Assembly: GCA_009176605.1 (NCBI GenBank)
Contig: SEYY01000812.1
Coordinates: forward strand, 1-64,000
DNA length: 64,000 nt
Source: Armadillidium nasatum
Lineage: Eukaryota > Arthropoda > Malacostraca > Isopoda > Armadillidiidae
Direction: 5' to 3'
The translations under genes were made by a program, and so were the position numbers. Positions within the stretch are counted from its first letter, which is position 1, and each line of letters starts with the position of its first letter. Positions 1 through 15,381 of this stretch are shown here, one piece after another. Under the pieces are notes generated by a model. The model was not told where the DNA came from, did not search any database, and worked only from the letters and a program-made list of their open reading frames with translations.

Positions 1-960
1 AGCTGAAATTTTCAAAGTATGTGAATTTTTTCACGAAGTTCTGAGTTGATTTCGAGCATTTTTTTGAGTCTATAATGGTTTGAAACTTATTTGGACCCAA
101 AGTTGAAAAAAATGAATAACTGGGTCAAACCACTGGTCTACATGAGCTGAAAATTTAACTGAATACCTTTGCCCCAATTTCTTGCATTGGTGGGAATAGA
201 TTTTTGATATCACGTCTAGAAAAAAGTTATAAGCACTTGAAATTTTTTTTTTTGCAAAAATCGTACCCTTCTGGAGGAAAAAGTTATTTAAAAAAAAAAC
301 GCTACCTATTTTTTTTTATTTGTGAATATTGTTTAGAAGAAGAACAGGGCAACAATTTTTATTTAGTGCATTTTTAAATGCCCTTTGTTTGAAGCGAGAT
401 ATAGCCTCTCAAACTTTGGGAATTTTTGAAATTTGGCCAAAAATGGACCTTTTTGAAGGCTATATCTCAAAACCAACGAATGTCATCGAATAAAGTACAT
501 AGAGGAATTTGTAGCCCCACCCCTCCTCTATACACACCAAAAATAGGAAATGTTATAGTTGTATTTTTTTTAAAAAAATTTTGTCTGAAAAGGTGGATTT
601 TTTTAGTTCAAAAAAATTTTTTTCTTCTATAGTTGGTCAGTTTTTGGCTTATAACATTTTTTCTATAACTCTGTGAACATAAGTCTATTAGAGGTTTTTG
701 TAGCCCATATAATTTTGAATAAATAATCCAACTTTCAGCTCATTCTAAAAAGTGGTTTGGCACCGCCATTCTATTGAAAAAGGGTAAAATTTCCACAAAA
801 AAAAAAAAAAAAAAAAAAACTTTTAACCGTAATAGACTCGGAAAAACGCTAGAAATGGACTTTTCTTACCGGTAAAAAATCTATATACGCTGAAAGTTTC
901 AGCATAATCGGCTGAAAATTTAAAAAAAATTTTTTTTTTTTGTATAATTTGCCATTTTAA
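1..960. repeat. Dispersed non-coding repeat, copy 1
   Basis: This AT-rich stretch has no convincing gene. It matches the sequence at 28300-29090 in order and spacing: an AGCTGAAATTT start, a central pair of inverted segments (GAGATATAGCCTCTCAAA facing GGCTATATCTC at about 391-477), a TTTTTGTAGCCCATA-type segment near 690, and an end like AAACGCTAGAAATGGA near 845. The last part (about 885-930) continues as the sequence at 30875-30910 in the second copy, where a solo LTR interrupts it. Family unknown. In the second copy this sequence lies directly upstream of the start codon of a spliced pseudogene on the minus strand, so a related gene may lie just left of base 1. Confidence 0.6.
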
Positions 961-1050
961 CCCCGGCTGGCAACCCCGGTTTTCCCTAATTTTTAGCCGG
1001 GGTCAGGAAAATGGCCGGGATTGGCCGGGGCCGGGGCCCCGGTTGGTTCA
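960..1050. repeat. GC-rich palindromic island (CCCCGGC motif)
   Basis: About 90 bases rich in CCGG and GGCC stand out sharply from AT-rich surroundings. Short CCCCGGC and GCCGGGG units face each other, so the strand can fold on itself several times. It resembles the subterminal part of a small hAT-like MITE, but I cannot see clear terminal repeats or a target duplication. Confidence 0.4.
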
Positions 1051-1559
1051 TACATGTATGTATATATCTGGGAATTTGAAAGACTGAAATAAAAATAACA
1101 AAAGAAATTAACAATAAGGATTGTTAATAGCATATCACCCAAAATTATCATCATTTTTGTAAAAATATTTCTCATTCATATAAATAAGATTTTCTGATTT
1201 GTTTTGTGTTCTGATTTTTCCCACATTTATGTTAAATAGCTTGCAACCGCGCTTACTGGTTTATTTAATTGTGAGTATTTTTCTTTGTTAATATTCTGTT
1301 TTTTTTTGTTTTTCTGTTTGTTGTTTTTTTTGGTTCGACAGGTTTGATTCAGAAAAGTAGAAAGGATTGGAGACATAGTTTATTGAGAGGGAGAGTCTGG
1401 AGAGATTAGCTTTTGACAACTTGGGAGGTTTTTTTTTGACTATCCGGTTCAGCAGAAGTTTCTTTTTAACAGAAAAAGAAGTTGGTGAGTCTTTCTCTGC
1501 TTTTCTTACCTTTAATCTTTTACTGTTTATTCCAGACCAGAAATCTACCAACCTCTTCA
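1051..1559 (+). other. AT-rich stretch, probable 5' LTR end of the element-1 fossil
   Basis: No gene is visible. The stretch ends in CA at 1558-1559, one base before a primer-binding site, as the end of a 5' LTR would. A TTGGTGAGT sequence near 1482 resembles one at about 5687 inside the LTR of element 2. The left LTR boundary cannot be placed. Confidence 0.35.
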
Positions 1560-3456
1560 TTGGTAGCAGAGCGTAGTTTACTACGTCTCTGATGGTCGCT
1601 TTTCTGTTCACTTGTTGAACACTTTTGCTTTTGGTTGCAAGCACATTGTTTCAATTTTACTTTCTGTAAGGGTCCTTTTGGACCAAGAGTATCATCATAT
1701 ATAGCCAATTATGGACAAAATGAATGAATATTATGAAGAGAATGAGGGAAAGGAAAACCCTATAAATAACCAGAACAATGTTGTGGCTGAGACAGCTTCA
1801 CAAACAAATCCTTCACAAGAGGAATCTCAGGATCTAAAGATAGATTCTAAAATGTTACAAGCCATCTTAACACAGAATAATGAAATGATGAGATCAATGT
1901 CCACTCTTATTCAAACACTGTCAATATCTAAAACTACCAAAGTAATAACCCCAGGTAAATATCAACAAAAAGGAGGAGAGACATTATATCAGTTTCTAGA
2001 AAGATTTGAAAACTATTGTACAAAGTCATTCCCTGGTTCTTCAGAGGGAATGTTGCCTCTTTTGGGATCATATTTAGAAGGACCTGTATTAAAGGTTTAC
2101 CAGACAGTGGTAAAAGGAACATATGATTATGAGGAGGCGAAAAGTAAACTGCTTCAGTGGTATCGTGAAGAAGTAGTTAAAGACAAGAAAAGAGAAGTTG
2201 AAAAGTTTATGGAAGCTACCATGGAAAAGAATGAGACAGCATCAGTTTATGCTTTAAGACTTGAAGGATTGGCCAGAAGAGCATTTCCAGGAGTGGATGT
2301 ACAGACTATGCCACTAGTATGAAAAAGATTTCTAGATAGTTTGTCTCATCAAATTAAGCAACAGGTAGAATCCACATTGACAACAGTGGAAACTACTTTT
2401 GGAATGCAGGTTTCTTGGGATCGACTGGTTGCAATTGTTGACGCTAACATACAAGCTAGTGTTCAAAAAGAAAATAATGAGAAGTCCCCAGAGGTTATTG
2501 ATTTGACCTCTAGTACACCAATAAATTGGGTAACAACTGCCGGTTCAGGAAATTGTTGTTGTGGCAATTCAATTTATTATCATTCCATTGCTCCAGGAGA
2601 AGCAGGTCCCATTGGATCAAGAGGAAATAATGGTCAGAACATAAGAAACTCAAATAAAGGGGCAATTATGTAAAAACATGTAAAACATGTAAAAATTCCT
2701 TTATTTTCTGCCTGGGTAGGAGCATTTTATGAAAGGCAGATTCGTACACTTAAATCTTGTATGTATAAAGTCATAGGTTGAGCAAAATTAACATATTTTG
2801 AAATGCTCACCTCTCTGTCATTTATAAAAAATGCTATAAATTCTAGACCACTTACTTATAGGTCAGAGTTCAGTGGCATTGAAATTATAACACCAAATTC
2901 TTTTTTAAGGTTAAATTGTAATTCTTCTTTAATTTTAAGAGGAGAATCAGAAAATGTATGGAAAGAGACAAACCAAAATAAATTAGAGCAAACTCTTGAT
3001 ACTCAAGAGGAATTGTTCAACAAATTTAAACAACTTTGGTATCAAGAGTATTTATTGTCTTTAAGAGAATCTATGAGTAAAATTTATGAACTATCTTGGG
3101 ACAATATAATTAAGGTAAATGACATTATATTAATCAAGTCTGAAATAAAACCACGTCCATTTTGGATGACTGGTAGGGTTTTAGAGTTGATTATTGGTCA
3201 TGATAATAAAATAAGATCAGTGAAGGTAAAACAAAGTAATGGTCAAATAGCTCATCATTCTATAAATAATCTGTATCCATTGGAAATGTCTTTGTCTCAT
3301 GAAAAGACATCTCCTCAAGATTTGACTATAAATAAAGCTGTTCCTATAAATGATAAAGACAGATCAGAATTGGTAGTTGGTGGACCAAATAGACCAAAAA
3401 GACAGGCTGCAGAAAAATGGGACAAATTAATAAAATCAAAATTAAATTTAATGTAG

Positions 3457-3480
<24 letters not shown>
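1560..3480 (+). mobile_element. Chimeric LTR retroelement fossil (Ty3-like gag with BEL/Pao integrase tail)
   Basis: The left part (1711 to about 2673) encodes a gag of the Ty3/gypsy kind, clearly related to the gag of element 2: shared blocks include PGKY, GET, FPGS, LLG and LQWYREE. Protease, RT and RNase H are absent. The right part (about 2690-3456) instead encodes the end of a BEL/Pao integrase and its C-terminal domain, with the hallmarks NAINSRPLTY, FWMTGRVLELI and NNLYPLEM. The two parts meet near 2675-2700 at a short run of ACATGTAAAA repeats. It is a broken fossil with several breaks. It may be a recombinant between two element classes or the result of a nested insertion followed by deletion. 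Confidence 0.7.
1561..1572 (+). promoter_or_regulatory. Primer-binding site (initiator tRNA-Met type), element 1
   Basis: TGGTAGCAGAGC is the complement of the 3' end of animal initiator tRNA-Met including its CCA tail. It lies 150 bases before the gag start, as expected in an LTR retroelement. The same site, with one difference, occurs at 5940 in element 2. Confidence 0.7.
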
Positions 3481-5934
<2,454 letters not shown>

Positions 5935-5939
5935 TAAAT

Positions 5940-5950
5940 TGGTAGCAGAG
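5940..5950 (+). promoter_or_regulatory. Primer-binding site (initiator tRNA-Met type), element 2
   Basis: TGGTAGCAGAG lies five bases after the 5' LTR end and complements the 3' end of animal initiator tRNA-Met. It fixes the LTR boundary and the strand of the element. Confidence 0.7.
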
Positions 5951-6156
5951 TGTAGTTAACTTGAAGTTGGCTTGCTCTGTTGCTGGGCGTTCTGTCACCC
6001 CTTTCTTGATTACGGGAGATAAATCCCACAAACTTAAAAGCCTTGTACTCACCATTAAACTTCACTGTTTTATTGACAATTTCCTGGTTAAGGGATATAA
6101 TCCCATAAATTCTAAATTCCAAAAGTCTAATCTCATAAATTCCCCCATACATTTTT

Positions 6157-7570
6157 GTGTTCATCAAGACCTCAATTTTGACAAAAGATAAAATGCACGA
6201 TGCTATGAATGCCTTGTTAGATGACTCTAAGACCTGTTTATTGGAGGTGAATCCTCCAAATGACCCTCCTGTTGGCTCAGCGCAAAATCCACCACTCACG
6301 GCGGGCTCAGTCCCAGATCCACCACTCACGGCTGGTTCAGCGCAAAACCCACCACTCACGGCCAGTTTAAATGCGAGTAATCATGATGCATACGCATTCA
6401 ATACACTGCTTCAGCAGAATGCTGACCTAATAAAATCTGTGTCTACTCTGGTGCAATCTCTTTCACTTGAGAGAAAGCCCAGAGTTATTCCACCGGGGAA
6501 GTATAAGTTGGGAGCAGGGGAAACCTTGATACAATTTCTTGTACGATTTGAAAGCTATTGCGATGCTATGTACCCTGGTTCGACCGAAGGTAGAGTTTCC
6601 TTATTGGGAACTTTCCTTGAAGGTCTAGCTTTAGACATTTATAAAATTATAATATGCACATCATTAGAGTATGAGGAGGTGAAACGCTTAATGTTGCAGT
6701 GGTACAGAGAGGAGTTGGAGAAAGAGATAAGACATGATGCTGAAAACTTTACGGATGCGAGTATGAAATCAGGAGAGACCATTCCCTTATTTGCTTTAAG
6801 GTTAGTTGGTTTGGCGTCAAAGGCCTTCCCAGGGAACGATGTTATGAAAATGCCAATAGTTAGACAAAAATTCCTAAAAAGTCTTCCTCAAGAGGTTAAA
6901 AATAAAGTTGACAACACCCTAATGGCTTTGAGACCTCTTTGGGTGTGCAAATCCATTGGGAACGGCTGGTAGCGATAGTAGAAAGTAGTTTTCCGGGCAC
7001 TGTTTCCAGCAGTGAGAGCTTATCTAAGACAAAGGTGGAAGATTTAACTAAATCGGTACCAGTTTCCGCGTTAACTGCTGAAATGACCCCTCAGATCTGT
7101 TGTTGCCAACAATCCGTGGGTAGGTTGGAAGGATGTTCAGCAAAAGTGAGGACTAGCATGACACCCATATCCGAACAACAACCCCTTTTGTCCTCTCAAA
7201 GAGAAAGACCACCCCAGCAGTTTAATAATCCGCGTCCGGATAGAGGAAGATCAGGGGGACCATCAACTTGGTTCCGCGGACAAGCGAATAGAACTTTTCA
7301 GACCAATCAAAGACAATCTTGCGCCCATTGCAAGAAACCTGGTCATTTAATGAGTCATTGTCGGGCAAGACCATTATGTCGGTATTGTGGCAAGTGAGGT
7401 CACCAGTACGATGATTGTTACCTGGCTCAAAATAGGTGCCTGCATTGTAAGCAAGTTGGCCATCTAGTGGGAAACTGCCCAATTAAAAATAATGATCAGT
7501 TGAAATGTCCATTGTGTGAAGGAGACCATCTAGGGAAAGATTGTACTAGAAGTCAGGGAAACTGTTAAGC
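6157..7570 (+). mobile_element. gag region of element 2
   Basis: The region encodes a Ty3-like capsid section with the blocks PGKYKLGAGETL, YPGSTEG and LQWYREE, followed by zinc knuckles of the type CxxCxxxGHxxxxC, for example CAHCKKPGHLMSHC near 7320 and CLHCKQVGHLVGNC near 7439. The N-terminal part holds a short run of near-repeats (PPLTAGS, at about 6290-6360). It resembles the gag at 1711 and, more distantly, that of element 3. It would package element RNA. It is broken as a coding unit. Confidence 0.85.
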
Positions 7571-7979
7571 TCCAACAGGGAAGACCTCCTGTTGGAGAAC
7601 TCGAGGCCACAGAATATGGAAGGAGAACTAGAAGGAGTAAATGAGGAAGACAAATATGAAAGATTGCAAGAAGACCAGGCGAGAGAAAGCATTGAGTGTG
7701 AATTTCAAAACTCTTACCGAAGTGCGCCGATTAAGGGAGATCACATAAATCATAACATCTTTGTTTCATAATGGTGAATCGGTTAAAAGGGATGAGCCCC
7801 CTCTCGAACAAAGAGAACACCGTAGGACAGTAAGAACAGATCAGCATATCAAAACGATAGGAGAAGAACAACCTCGTTTGGAAGAAGGGGAGCAACGCCA
7901 TGTTGAACCGGAAGAAGCAGAGGCTCCAGAAGAAGTTATTACCTCTAGGGAGGTTCGAGCCCCAGAAGAGACATTAATA

Positions 7980-8400
7980 TTGAAGTTCGGGATCACTAAT
8001 CAGCTGCAGATAGGCTAATGCTCCGCATTAAAAACACAGGGGCTGAAGTGAGCTTGATATCTGCTCATTGTTTTCATGCTCTGGACTCCAGTAAATATCC
8101 ATTGATGAGTACCGCATATCGGAGTGTGGAAGGTATTGGAAAGAGTAAGTTCCCTGTGATTGGAGAAGTCATAATATCTTTAAGATTATCTGACATATAT
8201 GCATTGAGACCGAATCGGTTTGTCATCATTCTGGACGAAATAACCGAATATGACATTGTGATAGGGTACGACATCTTAAAGAAAGAACATTTGTTACCAG
8301 ATCCCTATTCAAAGGAGTTAGTTGTCCGAAGAGGAAATAAAGTTCAAACTGTAGCAATGGACCTTCGAAAGGATCAAGCTTATCCAACATCTTGAGTGTC
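7980..8400 (+). mobile_element. Aspartic protease region of element 2
   Basis: The segment resembles retropepsins. A TGAEVSLIS segment near 8038 lies at the active-site position, and DIVIGYDIL near 8252 matches the second conserved retropepsin block. In element 3 the same position reads DTGAGVSLLN. The protease would cut the polyprotein. It lies between gag and RT as usual for Ty3/gypsy. Confidence 0.75.
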
Positions 8401-8639
8401 TTGCATAATGACAAAAAATGTTGTGATTAATTCGCAAGAGTATAAAACAGTTGAAATAGAAATCAAAAAGGGTGTGCACAGTGATAAAGTGGTTTTGGTA
8501 GATTCAGTTCCGGGATTACCAAAGAAAGTAACCATAGAAACCGCTTTAATTAAATTCCATCAGAATAGAGCTGTTATGATGATCAGAAATGAGGACGAAA
8601 GACCAAAGAAATTGAGATAGGGTTTTAAGATCGGAGAGA

Positions 8640-9600
8640 TGGAACTTTTGGAAAATGCGGATCCTTTAGTTGGATTGGTAGAAATCCAGGAGGTAGAGAA
8701 CGAGGAAAATAGAGGATGGACTCCGGATCGATTGACGCAGGAATTCAAATTGGAGGACACTAATTTATTACCTGATCAGCAAGAACAACTTATAAAATTG
8801 TTGTCCCAATTTCCGACAGTCTTGAGCACCGGAGACTCGGATGTCGGGTGTACTAGTGTTATCAAACATACAATTGAAACCTTAATGGACGAACCTGTAC
8901 AAGTCCCAGTTAGACGCCTTCAAGGGCCTATACTGAGGGAAATAGAAGAAAATTGTAGAAAAATGGAAGAAGAAGGGATCATTCGGAGAAGCTAATCCCC
9001 ATACTCCGCACCAGTTGTACCAATTCGTAAGAAGGATGGAACTATTCGGCTATGTATCGATTATCGCGAGCTCAATAAAATAACCAAGGGAGATAGTTTT
9101 CCTATCCCAAATTTTGTAGATATGCTCTTTAGTTTGCAGGGGATGAAGTTTTTTAGCACCATCGACTTAGTGAAAGGATATTATCAGGTAGAAATGGAAG
9201 AGGAAAGCATTGAAAAGACCACCTTTACGACCCCATTATCCCATTGGGAGTTCCTGCGTATACCGTTCGGTGTCAAGAACGGGCCAGCAACTTTTCAGAG
9301 AAGCATGAGATTCGCCCTGGCTCATATACCCTGGGATGAGTGTATGGTTTATCTGGACGATGTACTCATTATCAGTGAAACATTCGAGAAACATCTGGAG
9401 ATACTAGAAAAGGTTTTGGAAGCTTTCAAAGCGACGGGTTTTAAGATCAAGCCATCAAAGACTTTCTTATTGCGAAAGGAAGTCCAGTATCTGGGACATA
9501 AAGTTTCGGAGCAGGGAATGGTTCCTTTGGATACCAGCTTAAAAGGAATTATTAATTTTCCGGTCCCCAGAACAATCCGGCAATTACGACAGTTTTTGGG
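8640..9600 (+). mobile_element. Reverse transcriptase region of element 2
   Basis: This is a Ty3/gypsy RT. It begins with the linker that leads to RRLQGPILREIEENC, then the palm with STIDLVKGYYQVEM near 9155, FGVKNGPATFQRSM near 9268 and the catalytic YLDD at about 9350. It is 60 to 70 percent alike in motif blocks to the RT of element 3. It is a fossil in the context of the broken element. Confidence 0.9.
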
Positions 9601-10145
9601 CATGGTAAATTTTTATCGCCGACACATCCCACATTGTTCTGAGATAGCAAAACCTTTGTTTGAGTTGCTGGGACACAAGACCTTGAAGTGGACCGAAAGG
9701 TGTCAAAAAGCCTTTGAGGAATTAAAGGAAGCGTTAGTCCAACCACCAGTTTTGACATACCCCGACCGATCAGAAACGGCTCAACCTCTTAAATTGTACG
9801 TCGATGCTTCAGAGATGGGAGCAGGCGCGTGTCTGGCTCAAGATCAAGAAGGAAAGGAATTGCCTATTGCATTTATTTCTACCTTTTCAAAAGCAGAGCA
9901 GTACTATAGCACCACTGAAAAGGAAATTGCAGCCATCAGATGGGCGGTTAAATCGTTAAAGCCATTCTTATGTGGTATACGTGTGATCATTCACACTGAT
10001 CATAAACCTTTATTTTTGTATAATATGCCCTTGGTGAATTCAAGAGTGGCTCGCACGTTGGAAGAAATCAACGATATCGATTACGAGTTGCGATATATAC
10101 CAGGAAAGCATAACGTGGTAGCCGATGAGTTATCGAGAGCACCTG
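9600..10145 (+). mobile_element. RNase H region of element 2
   Basis: The connection segment (FLGMVNFYRRHIP) runs into an RNase H domain with LYVDASEMGAGACL near 9795, STTEKEIAAIRWAVKSL near 9910 and HTDHKPL near 9995, ending with NVVADELSRAP. These are the standard Ty3/gypsy blocks. The domain would remove the RNA strand during reverse transcription. Confidence 0.9.
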
Positions 10146-10194
10146 TAGGAACAGTTTTGGAAGACTCAGAATCCCCAATAATCAATGAAATCCC

Positions 10195-10590
10195 TAAAGG
10201 ATTCGCAGAAATAAAGATGCCGGGAGGAGGTGACTCTCTGTTTCAAGCATTTTCAACATGGCTTTATGGGTCTGGAGATCAACATCCAATGCTGAGGGCG
10301 GAAGTAACCCAGGAATTACTAAATAATAGGCCAAAATACGGACTGCAAACTGGAAAGAGTTCATAGCACATCACGAAAGCGTTGCAACTTATGAAACATG
10401 TAGGGCAATTACCCCTCTTTCCAGCAATTCAAGCATTTGCTGACATCAAAAAAGTTCAAGTATGGGTGTATTATGGATATGCCAAACCTTTGCAGTTCGG
10501 GAACTCTTCTGAACATAGCATTTGTTATTTGTTGTGTTTGGGGGGGGTCTATTACAATTTATTGGTAAAGAACAACTCAATGCGTAACAA
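10195..10590 (+). mobile_element. OTU-like domain of element 2, between RNase H and integrase
   Basis: Two blocks resemble the OTU cysteine-protease fold. The first is PGGGDSLFQAFSTWLYGS followed by HPMLRAEV near 10217-10310. The second, near 10430-10575, has VQVWVYYGYAKPLQFG and LCLGGVYYNLL, like the OTU segments before and around the C-terminal histidine. The same arrangement occurs in element 3 at 56972-56570. Retroelement OTU domains have been noted in other groups, to my memory, but this position is not part of the standard Ty3/gypsy layout. Whether it acts as a deubiquitinase or a polyprotein protease is not known. Confidence 0.65.
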
Positions 10591-10779
10591 GACAGAGATC
10601 CAGGCAAACATAGTGGTTCCTGCCGAATTTCAGGAGTTTGAGCTCTTAGATGAATCCTTGGAGGAAGAACAAACACATCAGGAGGAAGTTCAACAGACTG
10701 GTGGGGAGTAGGGTCTAATTGCTAGAGTAAATCAAATCTTGCTTAACGAAGAGGACATAATAGATCCTTTGGGCATTGA

Positions 10780-11990
10780 CAGTGAAGAAATGTCTTATTC
10801 AGGAACAAGATCCAATTTTAACCTGGCTAAAACGAGCTATACAGCGGAATCTACCATTTGTTGGAGTGTTGAAACCTTTCGCTAGATCACAAATATATTT
10901 AAGAGATAATCACTTATATAAAGAAATGGTCACTGGAGAATTTTCATTAATCGTACCAGAAGAGTACCTCACAACCATAGCTATTAAAGCGCACTGGAGT
11001 TTCGCCCATGTAGGGAAACAAAAATTATATTCTTTATTAATTCAGAGAATTTGGCATCCTAAGATTAATAACATCTGTGCCGACATTACATCTTCGTGCT
11101 ACAAATGTCAAGCATACAAAATCTCAAACATCATTTATGCTCCACCTATCTTAAAGATCGTGACGTCTAGACCATTTGAGTTGGTGGCGATGGATTTAAT
11201 TCAATTCCCGAAAACAGCGCGAGAAATCACTATGCCCTGGTGATGGTGGATCACTTCACAAAGTGGGTTTCAGCGGTTCCTTTAAGGAATAAACAAAGTG
11301 CCACAGTAACAGATGTTGTAAAACACCAAATCTTACCATTCCTACCGAGACTTCCCGAACGTTTGCTAACTGATAATGGACGAGAATTTGTTGGGCCGGA
11401 ATTCGAAGAGTTCCTAAAAAATCAAGAAATTAAACATGTTTTAACAACACCTTATACACCCTCTTCAAATGGGGCTGTGGAAAGAGTTAACAGGACTCTG
11501 AGTCAGTATTTACGAATGTCAATTACACAAACAAATTATTGGGATGAAGACCTTTCTCAAGTAGTATTGATTTATAATCATACAGTACATTCTGAAACAC
11601 AAATGACACCATGTGAAAATATATTGAAAAGAGCCCATACTTTAAGTACAGGATTACCGTTGCCCAGAGTAGATGATTGCTGGGAAGAGGGACATCGTCA
11701 ATTTGAATCATATGATGTAGACCAATTAGTAGGGTTAAAAGTACATTTGCCAGGTGATCTCACCTTAAATAAATTTTGACCCAGGTATTATGGGCCATAT
11801 AAAATAATAGAAATCCAGTCTAATGGAGTAACCTATATAATCGAATCGGAGAAGGATGGACGAAAATGGAAAGTCCATCATAAACAACTTAGGAAATGGA
11901 AGATTCCTCCGGAATATCTAAAGAATAACCCAGCATTCCAAAAGTATATCCTTGAAGGAGAGGATGATATCCAAACTATTGAAATTGAAG
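10780..11990 (+). mobile_element. Integrase region of element 2
   Basis: The zinc-binding HHCC segment (HWSFAHVGKQKL and CYKCQ, about 10990-11115) precedes the catalytic core with VAMDLIQF near 11184, LLTDNGREF near 11375 and SSNGAVERVNRTL near 11464. A C-terminal segment after about 11780 has a YYGPYKI-like block, as in GPY/F-type integrases. It would insert the cDNA. Confidence 0.85.
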
Positions 11991-11999
11991 AAGAGCCCT

Positions 12000-12625
12000 T
12001 AGAGGAGCAATTAAATGAAGAAGCTGAAGTAGACTTACCAGACATAGATGAAGAGGATGAAGAATCATTCTTTGAGGGATTTATAATGGATCAGGAAAGG
12101 TTGAGACAGATTAAAGAGAAACTAGCCATTATTGCTCAACAGCATGAAGCGTTGGTCACAGAGATTAATTTACCCCCAAGGGTGATGAACAGTCCTAGTA
12201 AATCAAATACCTCCTCCGAGGAAATAATAACTGATGAAGAAAGGGAGGTAAACATTTTTACAATGGGATACTTCAGACCTATTGGAAGAAGCTGAAAGAA
12301 GATGGGAATTAACAGAAGCAATGATTTTACCTTCCTCCATAATTGAACCAAATGTCATAAGTTATGATTTGAATAGCCTAAGAAGGGACCAATTTTCAAC
12401 ACCTATGATGCTGGAGGAAGAAAATATTGAAGAAGAAGAAGATGGGGAATGTTCCCAAATTAATGAATTTTCATTTTTAGGCTTTGATAAAATCGATAAA
12501 CTTAACACTCCTATAGAGATGCGAATGAATAGAAACGATCGACCATATACCCGTTCAAGAGGTTCATGCTTGGATTTACCTCTTGTTCACCCATATCTCT
12601 TGGAGAGAAGGAGGAGAAAATGAAA
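12000..12625 (+). mobile_element. Acidic tail region after the element-2 integrase
   Basis: Downstream of integrase the sequence still looks coding, with many Glu and Asp codons (for example EEENIEEEEDGE near 12410) and a C-terminus rich in Arg. I do not recognise a domain. Element 3 also has an acidic tail after integrase (near 55170-55280), so this may be a shared C-terminal extension of the polyprotein. Confidence 0.45.
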
Positions 12626-12899
12626 AAGGGAAATATATTTTATTAAAAAAAAAAGGGGATTATGGAGGGATGTAGTGAAGTAAATCATATTAGGAAATTA
12701 ATCTTGTTCATATTGTAAATTAATCTTAATTTAAATTAAATCTTATCTAAGATAAGTCACATTTGTGAAAGACAGAAATAATGTTGAAAAAAAAAAAAAA
12801 AAAGGGGGAGAGTTTATTTTGAGTAATAAATTGTTCATACTTTAGAGGAAAGTATATGAAGGTGCGTCGAAAAATACCTTTTTGACGAGTGGTGAGGTA
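12626..12899 (+). promoter_or_regulatory. 3' non-coding region of element 2 with purine tracts
   Basis: Two purine-rich runs lie here: about 12645-12670 (A-run then GGGGATTATGGAGGGA) and 12785-12811 (A-run then GGGGGAGAG). One may be the polypurine tract, but neither touches the LTR start at 12900, which leaves the exact 3' LTR start open. The sequence TGTAGTGAAG at 12671 would be an alternative LTR start. Confidence 0.4.
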
Positions 12900-14439
12900 T
12901 GAGAAGAAATTTCATTGTTTTTTCCCCCTGAGAATAGAAATAAAATAACAGGAAAAATTTAAGTTGGAAGATTGTAGAAATTGAGAGATTGCTTAATTAT
13001 ATGTTGAAAGAAGAAGAGAAATAATAAAATTGAATAAGATGAAAGAATACCAAAGGATTCATCTGAAATAGTGTTAGTCCATAAATTGATTAAGCTTGTT
13101 ATAGGATAGAAACTTCAAAGAGAATATTATGAATTTCATGTAACAATAAAAGTTAAAGTAAAAATCTAAATATAAAGTAATTTAAAGTAAAAACCTAAAT
13201 ATAAAGTATAGACTGAATAATTATCTAAATGTCATAAAGAATAAATTAGAATAAGTCAAATTAAAAATAAATCAAGTATTTAGTCTGATAACTTCATTGA
13301 GCTCTTAAAGTGATAATTTATCATCAAGTCAAATTTGAAATTGTTTGTAAAAGAAATATCATAGAATATGTTCATTTAGTTTAGGGAAATAAAACTTGAA
13401 TAAGAGCAAATTTTTGGTCTGCTTTATTTTTAAAGGGAATCAGTTTGGGAATACAAGACCAGATTCCAGCAAGAGTCAAGGATCCAAATCCTGTTTCCTA
13501 GTTGACCACCAAATATTCCACTCTTGAGAGCCAAAGTTAGTGGGTTTGATTTAAATTTGACCTTAAAGGTTTCAAAACAAAATATTTCAAATTATCCTTT
13601 GAGGAAACTGTAGTGTTTTAAATTTATAAGACCAATTAAAACTGTGGTAAGAATCCAGTTACTGTTAAAGAGTTGTGATAGTTCCATTTAACGTGATGAT
13701 AATCTTAATTTGGTGAAAATATAACTGGAATTAAATTTACAATTTTAGTTGATAATTGTTGATTAATTTAAAATTGTCTTTAAGACATTATTATTTATTA
13801 AATAGTATTTAATATGACCTTTATCATTTTTTTTCATATTAAAAAATTGAAGGAAATGTAAATATCTTCATTATTTTGATATTTAAAGTTTTCAATTCTT
13901 ATTAGTTTGATAATATTTATTCTTAAGATTGTGCTTATATATATGTTTTGGTTACCATATCTAAATTGGTTAGGGAATAGTTATATTTAAGCAATAATTA
14001 AATAATAAGTTAGATAGGTGAGGCCTCTAGGTTTAGTGGTTAAGTAATTATATATATGTAAATAAAATTGTGCCTAATAATATTTTCATAAGTAAAATTT
14101 AAGTTATATTTTTTTAAGTTTGTTTGTTTTCTCCATTGTCGCTGAGTTCTCTGTAAGTTAAATGGTAAAATAAGGATGTACACCGTTCTTTGGTGAGTAT
14201 TAAGTTCTTTGCTTTTCCCCAACTTTGGAGGAATTCTTTATTAATTAATATAAATTTTGTCACCCAGTAACAAAGTCGGTCTCTCTGGAAACATATCTTT
14301 TCATCTTGGGAGGAACAAAGGAAATCCTTGAGCCTTATCTAAGCTACACAAGGACCCTTTGAAAGTGCTGAAGGTCGTTTGGAAGACGAATTATAAAAAA
14401 AATTGTTGGCACCTCTCATGTAAGTGAAACTTCATTACA
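12900..14439 (+). repeat. 3' LTR of element 2
   Basis: The LTR begins TGAGAAG and ends TTCATTACA. It matches 4375-5934 closely and is followed at once by a (TA)n array, mirroring the array before the 5' LTR. Confidence 0.9.
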
Positions 14440-14448
14440 ATATATATA

Positions 14449-14523
<75 letters not shown>

Positions 14524-14530
14524 TATATAT
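14440..14530. repeat. (TA)n microsatellite with a few phase breaks
   Basis: This TA array lies between the 3' LTR of element 2 and the 3' end of a minus-strand LINE fragment. It was probably continuous with 4268-4374 before element 2 inserted. Confidence 0.9.
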
Positions 14531-15252
<722 letters not shown>

Positions 15253-15381
15253 GTTTGTTCATGCAAATAAAATTTGATTAAAGCAAAATTAAATCACAAT
15301 GAGAAGTAAGGAATTACATCAAATATTAAAAAGAATGAATTAGATAAAATAATAAATGCTAATATGATAGCAGAATACATT

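Noticed and set aside
12671-12899. Extending the 3' LTR of element 2 left to TGTAGTGAAG at 12671
   Set aside because: The 5' LTR and the solo LTR both support a start near TGAGAAG/TGAAGAG; only the purine tract position favours the longer version, so it is kept as an alternative.
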